Shown here: positions 5,294-10,396 of the stretch, piece by piece
How the letters are laid out: each line of letters opens with the position of its first letter
Numbering within the stretch: position 1 is the stretch's first letter
Source of the DNA: Lagierella sp.
GTDB taxonomy: Bacteria > Bacillota > Clostridia > Tissierellales > Peptoniphilaceae
NCBI RefSeq assembly: GCF_029983815.1
Contig: NZ_JASBYU010000030.1
Location: forward strand, 1 to 10,396
Reading direction: 5' to 3'
DNA length: 10,396 nt
Notes under the pieces: model-generated
What the model was told of the DNA's origin: nothing
The model's database searches: none
The model's input: the letters and a program-made list of their open reading frames with translations, nothing else
Program-made: the position numbers and the translations under genes

Positions 5294-7597
5294 ATGGAAG
5301 ATTTTAAGCTATCTGTTAGGGGACTGATAGAGTTTGTTATGAGAAGTGGTGACATTGACAGTTCTTTTACTGATACTGGAAGGCTGAGAGAGGGTCAAAA
5401 GATACACTCAAAGCTTCAAAAGGAATATGGAGAGTTTTATGAAAAGGAAGTCTATTTAAAAAATGAAACTTTTCATAAGGAGCTTCTCTTCAAAGTTGAA
5501 GGAAGAGCAGACGGTATCTATAGAAAAGGTAATGAAGTTCTCATTGACGAAATTAAGACAACGACTAGACCTCTAAATCAATTGGAATACAACACAAACC
5601 CTCTACACTGGTCCCAAGCCAAGTGCTATGGATATTTTTATGCCATAAAGGAAGGCTTGGATAATATCGATATTCAACTAACTTATTACAATGTGGACGA
5701 AAAGGATATAAAGAGGATAATAAAAAACTTTTCATTTTCTCAGCTTGAAGAATTCTATTTAAATCTATTGGACCTCTACTTGGACTTCTCTATTATGATT
5801 GTAAATTTTAGAAAAAATAGGGATGAACATATCAATTCTTTGCCTTTTCCCTTTCCCGTATATAGGAAGGGTCAAAGGGAGCTTGCCGTTGCGGTCTACA
5901 ATGTTTTAAAAAGTGAGACCAGGCTTTTTGTAGAGGCGCCCACTGGAATAGGTAAGACCATGTCTACAGTTTTTCCCTCTATTAAAGCTATTGGAAACAA
6001 GTTAACTGACAAGGTGTTTTACTTAACTGCCCGCACCACTACTAAGAATGAAGCAAATAAAGCTGTTTTAAGGCTTATGGACAGGGGGCTTTTGTTAAAG
6101 ACTTTGACCATCACCGCCAAGGAAAAGATCTGTATCAATGATGAAGTCAAATGCAATCCTAAGGACTGTCCTTTTGCAAAAGGGCACTATGACAGGGTAA
6201 ATGATGCAATTTTTGATATTTATGAAAATGAAGACGTGCTTAATATGGAAACCATAGTAAGCTATTCAAAGAAACATAAGGTTTGCCCTATGGAGTTTCA
6301 ACTGGATATGGCCAATTTTTCTGACCTTATCATCTGTGATTACAACTATTGTTTCGATCCAACTGTATACTTGCGTAGGTTTTTTGAAGGTTCTGTAGAA
6401 AAGTACACTTTCTTGGTGGATGAGGCCCATAATCTTGTTGACCGTGGAAGAAGGATGTATTCTGAGGAAATTTCACTTAATATGATTGAAGAGACGGCAA
6501 GTCTCTTTGATGAAAAACATCATAGAATCCAAAAAAAGATGTTTGAAATTGCAAATTATCTAAAGACTTATAAGTCTATGTTAAGCGATAGGGGCGAATA
6601 TGTTGAAAAAAATCTTGATGAAGATTTTATAACAAAGTTAAATATTACTCTAAGGGCAATTGAAAGGTTTTTAGTAGAATTTAAAGATGCATCCTATTAT
6701 GATAGGGTTTTGGAGACCTACTTTGAACTAAGGCGTTTTTTCAAAATTTCCGACTATTATTCTAAAAACTATGTAACGGTGGTAAAAGAAGAGGACTTGG
6801 ATATTAAAATGAAGTTTTTATGCCTTGACACCTCTCCTATTTTTAAAGACATATTAAAAAGGGCGGAAAGTACAGTGTTTTTCTCCGCAACTCTTTCTCC
6901 GATGGATTTTTATGTGGATGTATTTGGATGTAAAACTTCTACATACTATAGGTTAAAACTTCCTTCCCCCTTTGATCCTAACAATTTCAAGGTGGGCATT
7001 GCTCCAATTTCCACAAGGTACTTAGATAGGATTAAAAATTATGATATAATCACAAAGGTTCTTGAAAAGTATACCAACAGACCTGGAAATTATCTACTTT
7101 TCTTTCCTTCCTATAAATTTATGATGGAAGTCTTCGATCGATTTAATAAGAAGGATAGAAATCTGATCTTACAGGAAAAGGGGATGACGGAGATGGAAAG
7201 AGAGGCTTTTTTAAGTCGTTTCACCTTCGACTCCAACATCACTGGATTCGTTGTGCTTGGCGGGGTATTTTCTGAAGGAATTGACTTGGCTGGAAGTAGG
7301 TTAAAGGGCGTAGGGATAGTATCTGTTGGCCTTCCAGGGATTTCACTGGAGAGGGACTTAATTAAAAAGTATTATGATGAAAATGACAAAATAGGCTTTG
7401 AATATGCCTATATCTACCCAGGGATGAACAAGGTTTCACAAGGCGGAGGAAGGGTTATTAGAACTGCCCAGGACATTGGAGACTGCCTTTTGATAGACGA
7501 TAGATTTTTAAAATATCCTTATAAGAACTTGATACCAAGACATTGGAAAAATATAAGAATTCTAGAAAAACCTAGGGATTTAAATTATTTTGATTGA
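5294..7597 (+). CDS. RecB-like nuclease fused to an XPD/DinG-type iron-sulfur ATP-dependent DNA helicase
   Basis: A 767-residue superfamily 2 DNA helicase, expected to unwind DNA 5'-3' during repair or recombination. Residues about 30-165 form a PD-(D/E)XK nuclease domain of RecB/Cas4 type: GQKIH (Gly34, His38), Asp73 in GRADGI, EIK (86-88) and QxxxY (Gln108, Tyr112). The helicase follows: Q-like motif YRKGQR (190-195), Walker A APTGIGKT (215-222), four iron-sulfur cysteines Cys280, Cys287, Cys292 and Cys331, DEAH box (376-379), SAT (531-533), motif V SEGIDLAG (660-667) and arginine-finger motif VI QGGGRVIR (716-723). All key residues are present, so both activities are plausible. Bacillus DinG instead carries a DnaQ-type exonuclease domain, so this is a different nuclease-helicase pairing. 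It is the first of three tightly spaced genes; its stop lies 14 bases before the MATE start. Confidence 0.93.
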   Translation: MEDFKLSVRGLIEFVMRSGDIDSSFTDTGRLREGQKIHSKLQKEYGEFYEKEVYLKNETFHKELLFKVEGRADGIYRKGNEVLIDEIKTTTRPLNQLEYNTNPLHWSQAKCYGYFYAIKEGLDNIDIQLTYYNVDEKDIKRIIKNFSFSQLEEFYLNLLDLYLDFSIMIVNFRKNRDEHINSLPFPFPVYRKGQRELAVAVYNVLKSETRLFVEAPTGIGKTMSTVFPSIKAIGNKLTDKVFYLTARTTTKNEANKAVLRLMDRGLLLKTLTITAKEKICINDEVKCNPKDCPFAKGHYDRVNDAIFDIYENEDVLNMETIVSYSKKHKVCPMEFQLDMANFSDLIICDYNYCFDPTVYLRRFFEGSVEKYTFLVDEAHNLVDRGRRMYSEEISLNMIEETASLFDEKHHRIQKKMFEIANYLKTYKSMLSDRGEYVEKNLDEDFITKLNITLRAIERFLVEFKDASYYDRVLETYFELRRFFKISDYYSKNYVTVVKEEDLDIKMKFLCLDTSPIFKDILKRAESTVFFSATLSPMDFYVDVFGCKTSTYYRLKLPSPFDPNNFKVGIAPISTRYLDRIKNYDIITKVLEKYTNRPGNYLLFFPSYKFMMEVFDRFNKKDRNLILQEKGMTEMEREAFLSRFTFDSNITGFVVLGGVFSEGIDLAGSRLKGVGIVSVGLPGISLERDLIKKYYDENDKIGFEYAYIYPGMNKVSQGGGRVIRTAQDIGDCLLIDDRFLKYPYKNLIPRHWKNIRILEKPRDLNYFD

Positions 7598-7598
7598 C

Positions 7599-7604
7599 AA
7601 GGAG
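7599..7604 (+). promoter_or_regulatory. Shine-Dalgarno site that fixes the MATE start
   Basis: AAGGAG ends seven bases before ATG 7612. An upstream TTG at 7594 in the same frame would place this SD inside the gene, so ATG 7612 is the real start. Confidence 0.85.
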
Positions 7605-7611
7605 AGTACTT

Positions 7612-9000
7612 ATGCTAAAATCGCAAAACCTACTAAGGGGTGACATTACCTCTTCAATAACAAAGATGGCACTGCCTTTAATGGGAATTGCCTTTATTCA
7701 GATGGCCTATAGTCTGGTAGACCTTATATGGATAGGTCGTCTTTCCACCGACGCAGTTGCTGCAGTTGGAACCGTTGGGTTTTTTATGTGGATGGCAAAT
7801 GCCATAACTTTGATAATAAAGACGGGGATGTCTGTGGAACTGGCCCAGGCCCATGGCAAGGAAGACTTAGGAGAGGTCGAAAAGATTACAGTTGGAGGCC
7901 TTCAGCTAAATCTTTTTCTATGGGCAATACTTACAACTTTATACATAGTCTTTAGAAAGGAGATTTATGGCTACTTCAACCTTGAAAAATCTGTCTTTGA
8001 TCTGGCATTACAGTATCATATAATCATCTCCATAGGACTTATATTTACATTTCTTTTGCCTTTTTTCAGTTCCCATTTCTTTGCCCAGGGAAATAGTGCA
8101 ACTCCTTTTAAAACCTCAATCATAGCTTTGGTTTTTAACATTATCGTAGATCCTATTTTGATTTTTGGGTTTGGTCCAATTCCTAAAATGGGAATTAAAG
8201 GAGCTGCATTGGCTACGGTTTTAGCCCAAGCCCTTGGTGTAATAATCTACTTCTATATAGGAATTAGATATGGTGAAGGGTACATGAAATTTAGCTATCT
8301 TAAAAGACTTGAATTTAAAAATGCCTTGGAAATCTTTAAGCTTGGCATACCTTCTTGTGGTCAAAGTCTTATCCACAACATCGTGTCCATAAAGTTAAAC
8401 AAATACATTGCCATATATGGAGCTGTTGGAATTGCAACCTATACAATAGGATCTCAAATAGAATCCATATCCTGGATGAGTTCAGAGGGTTTTGCCACTG
8501 CCTTCACCACTTTTTTTGGACAAAATTACGGTGCAGGAAACTTCGATAGACTAAAAAAGGGTAAGAGGGTCTGCTTTAAGTTGACATTGGTCATTGGTAT
8601 CATTGCAACCTTGGTTTTATGCCTTGGAAGTGGTTTTCTCTTTAAGATTTTTACACCTGATGACCCAAGGGTCATAGAGGAGGGAAGAACCTACCTTTTG
8701 ATACTTGGAGCAACGACCATACTTATGGCACAGGAGATTGGAACAACAGGAATGCTAAATGGGCTGGGACTGACTAAGTATCCTGCATTTATCTCAACTA
8801 TTTTCAACATAATGAGAGTACCAATGGCATTTTTATTGATGCAAATTTTTGAACTTAAGGGAATTTGGTTAACCATGTCAATTTCCCAAGCCTTGAAGGG
8901 TATCTTTATGCTTGGAATTTTTTACTATTTTGAAAACAAAACAAAAGGATTTAGAGTGGGCATGCAAAGATACAGAAAAAGGAAAGAAGATATCATTTAA
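7612..9000 (+). CDS. MATE-family multidrug/organic cation efflux transporter
   Basis: A 462-residue inner membrane protein with about twelve hydrophobic helices in two homologous halves, characteristic of MATE antiporters that expel drugs or metabolites using a Na+ or H+ gradient. Visible family marks are the N-terminal ITKMALPLM stretch (16-24), VDLIWIGRL after the first helix (36-44), NIIVDPILIFGFG with Asn176 and Asp180 (176-188), and the second-half loop FFGQNYGAGN (301-310). The equivalent first-half loop is AHGKEDLGEVEK. Length is usual and no break is seen. It overlaps no neighbour but follows the helicase by 14 bases, and the methyltransferase begins 30 bases after its stop without a terminator between, so the three are probably one transcript. 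The transported compound cannot be predicted. Placement in the NorM, DinF or MepA-like subgroups is uncertain. Confidence 0.95.
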   Translation: MLKSQNLLRGDITSSITKMALPLMGIAFIQMAYSLVDLIWIGRLSTDAVAAVGTVGFFMWMANAITLIIKTGMSVELAQAHGKEDLGEVEKITVGGLQLNLFLWAILTTLYIVFRKEIYGYFNLEKSVFDLALQYHIIISIGLIFTFLLPFFSSHFFAQGNSATPFKTSIIALVFNIIVDPILIFGFGPIPKMGIKGAALATVLAQALGVIIYFYIGIRYGEGYMKFSYLKRLEFKNALEIFKLGIPSCGQSLIHNIVSIKLNKYIAIYGAVGIATYTIGSQIESISWMSSEGFATAFTTFFGQNYGAGNFDRLKKGKRVCFKLTLVIGIIATLVLCLGSGFLFKIFTPDDPRVIEEGRTYLLILGATTILMAQEIGTTGMLNGLGLTKYPAFISTIFNIMRVPMAFLLMQIFELKGIWLTMSISQALKGIFMLGIFYYFENKTKGFRVGMQRYRKRKEDII

Positions 9001-9030
9001 TTTATCCAAAAACGAAAGGTAATATAGAAG

Positions 9031-10377
9031 ATGAGAAAGAAAAAAGAGATAGTAGGAAAGATAGAAACTCTGGAGTTTCCAAATAAATCCATACTAATTT
9101 GTGAAGGAAAATCATATGTTTTTAAGGGAGGAATTCCAGGACAAAAAGTAAAAATTGTCGCCAAGGGAAAAAAGAGGTCCTTCTATGAAGCAAAGCTTGT
9201 AGAAGTTTTAGAAAAGGCGGACACGGAGGATTATCCCACCTGTAAAGTTTTTGGGACATGCGGTGGCTGTGCTTATCAGTCCATAGACTACGATGAAGAG
9301 ATAAAAATAAAAAAAGAAGGGATAAAGAGGCTTTTCAAAGATGTATATACTGGTGAATTCAAAGTAAATCCAGCTCTTTCAATCAAAGGATATAGAAATA
9401 AAATGGAGTACACCTTCGGAGACATGGAAAAAGGGGGTCCGCTGATGTTGGGACTTCACTCAAAGGGAAGATTCTACGAGATAACACCAACTCTAGAATG
9501 TAATATCGTACCAGAAGGTTTTGAAACAATAAGGCAAGAGGTACAGGAATATTTTAGAAAAACATCCCACAAGTTCTACAGAAGTAGGCTCTATATAGGA
9601 CTTTTACGCCATTTGGTGATAAAATATTCTTTCAGTAAAGACGAATACATGGTAAATATTGTCACAACTTCACAGGAAGATTGGGATAGAGATAAATTTG
9701 TGGAACATTTAAAAAATATTACAATGCCAGGTAAGATAAAAACCATTATTCATACCATAAACGACAGTTTGTCAGATGCCGTAAAAGCAGAGAAGGTACA
9801 AACCCTTTATGGACCTGGGTATTTAGAAGAAGAGTTACTGGGACTTAAGTTTCACATGGGGCCATTTTCTTTCTTTCAGCCAAATCCACAGATGGCAAAA
9901 GTGCTTTATAGTAGAGCCCTAGAACTTGCAGGTGACATTTCAAATAAAACGGTATTTGACCTTTATTCAGGGACTGGAACCATAGGACAGATATTCTCTA
10001 AAAAAGCTAAAAAAGTTTATGGAATAGAGATTGTAGAAGAGGCAGTGGAAAAGGCAAAAGATACATGTAGATTAAATAAAATAGAAAACTGTGAGTTCAT
10101 ACAAGGTGACGTATTAGAGAAAATAGAAGAGTTAAAGGACTTAGCAGAAATAATCGTTTTAGATCCACCAAGAGAGGGAATACATCCAAAAGCCATAGAA
10201 AAACTACTGAAGATTAAACCAGAAAAATTTGTCTACATCAGCTGTAACCCAGTTACACAGGCACGAGACCTTAGAATAATGAAGGACTTTGGGTATAAAG
10301 TAGAGCAAATGGAGATAGTAGACCAGTTTCCAAGGACTTATCACGTGGAGACTGTAGTATTGATGTCAAGAAAATAG
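9031..10377 (+). CDS. rlmD: 23S rRNA (uracil-C5)-methyltransferase, RlmD/RlmCD (RumA) type
   Basis: A 448-residue SAM-dependent RNA methyltransferase of the TrmA/RlmD family, expected to make 5-methyluridine in 23S rRNA (U1939, and in Gram-positive RlmCD enzymes also U747). An N-terminal TRAM-like RNA-binding domain (about 1-60) is followed by the iron-sulfur cysteines Cys71, Cys77 and Cys80 (CKVFGTCGGC) with Cys157 as the fourth. The catalytic domain has FFQPN (281-285), the SAM-binding DLYSGTG (310-316), DPPREG (378-383), the nucleophile Cys405 in SCNP, and the probable base Glu440 in HVETV. All are intact, so the enzyme should be active. The start is ATG 9031 with GAAAGG (9014-9019) 11 bases upstream, a rather long spacing. 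Last gene of the helicase-MATE transcript within the window; the remaining 19 bases are uninformative. TrmA is unlikely given the iron-sulfur motif. Confidence 0.93.
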   Translation: MRKKKEIVGKIETLEFPNKSILICEGKSYVFKGGIPGQKVKIVAKGKKRSFYEAKLVEVLEKADTEDYPTCKVFGTCGGCAYQSIDYDEEIKIKKEGIKRLFKDVYTGEFKVNPALSIKGYRNKMEYTFGDMEKGGPLMLGLHSKGRFYEITPTLECNIVPEGFETIRQEVQEYFRKTSHKFYRSRLYIGLLRHLVIKYSFSKDEYMVNIVTTSQEDWDRDKFVEHLKNITMPGKIKTIIHTINDSLSDAVKAEKVQTLYGPGYLEEELLGLKFHMGPFSFFQPNPQMAKVLYSRALELAGDISNKTVFDLYSGTGTIGQIFSKKAKKVYGIEIVEEAVEKAKDTCRLNKIENCEFIQGDVLEKIEELKDLAEIIVLDPPREGIHPKAIEKLLKIKPEKFVYISCNPVTQARDLRIMKDFGYKVEQMEIVDQFPRTYHVETVVLMSRK

Positions 10378-10396
10378 AATAACAAGCTATAAAACT

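Noticed and set aside
7594..7611. TTG start that would lengthen the MATE protein by six residues
   Set aside because: AAGGAG at 7599-7604 would then lie inside the gene, while ATG 7612 sits seven bases after it.
4398..10377. Antibiotic-resistance island (ANT(6)-like, MATE and rRNA methyltransferase genes together)
   Set aside because: The ANT(6)-like protein lacks catalytic residues, the MATE substrate is unknown, the methyltransferase is of the housekeeping RlmD type and not Erm or Cfr, and there are no mobile-element traces.

Overview
The window looks like chromosomal DNA of a low-GC, anaerobic Gram-positive bacterium (Firmicutes/Clostridia-like; a Tissierellia or Peptostreptococcaceae relative would fit, but this is inference). 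The reasons are AT-rich sequence, AGA/AGG-dominated arginine codons, strong AGGAGG-type Shine-Dalgarno (SD) sites, one or two TTG/GTG-type starts, and three predicted iron-sulfur proteins in 10 kb. There is no RNA gene, CRISPR array, insertion sequence or integrase. Nine protein-coding genes fill nearly all of it and all appear complete.

Left part, minus strand (48-3034): a tightly packed operon. It is read as a one-piece substrate-binding/permease protein of a polar amino acid ABC importer, then its ATPase, then a HAD-family phosphatase. A strong extended -10 promoter lies at 3064-3072. The importer is built like GlnPQ, with the binding protein fused to the permease.

Middle, plus strand (3151-4300): divergently transcribed from the importer. 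An ECF-transporter S component is translationally coupled to a small DUF523/TudS-related putative desulfidase with conserved cysteines. The pair matches a clostridial gene pair known to me as CD3073/CD3072. It suggests uptake of a thiolated small molecule followed by sulfur removal. A strong hairpin without a U-tract follows.

Next, 4329-5284: a gene with its own good promoter and an intrinsic terminator. It encodes a protein clearly homologous to aminoglycoside 6-adenylyltransferases (ANT(6)/AadE), but the nucleotidyltransferase active-site motif is damaged (GR instead of GS, DxK instead of DxD). It is probably not an ordinary resistance enzyme.

Right part, plus strand (5294-10377): an apparent three-gene operon. 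It contains a RecB-like nuclease fused to an XPD/DinG-type iron-sulfur DNA helicase, a MATE efflux transporter, and an RlmD/TrmA-family 23S rRNA uracil-C5 methyltransferase. The terminator of the preceding gene ends only nine bases before the helicase start codon.

The most interesting points are the ECF/TudS-like pair, the active-site-degenerate ANT(6) homologue, and the nuclease-helicase fusion.
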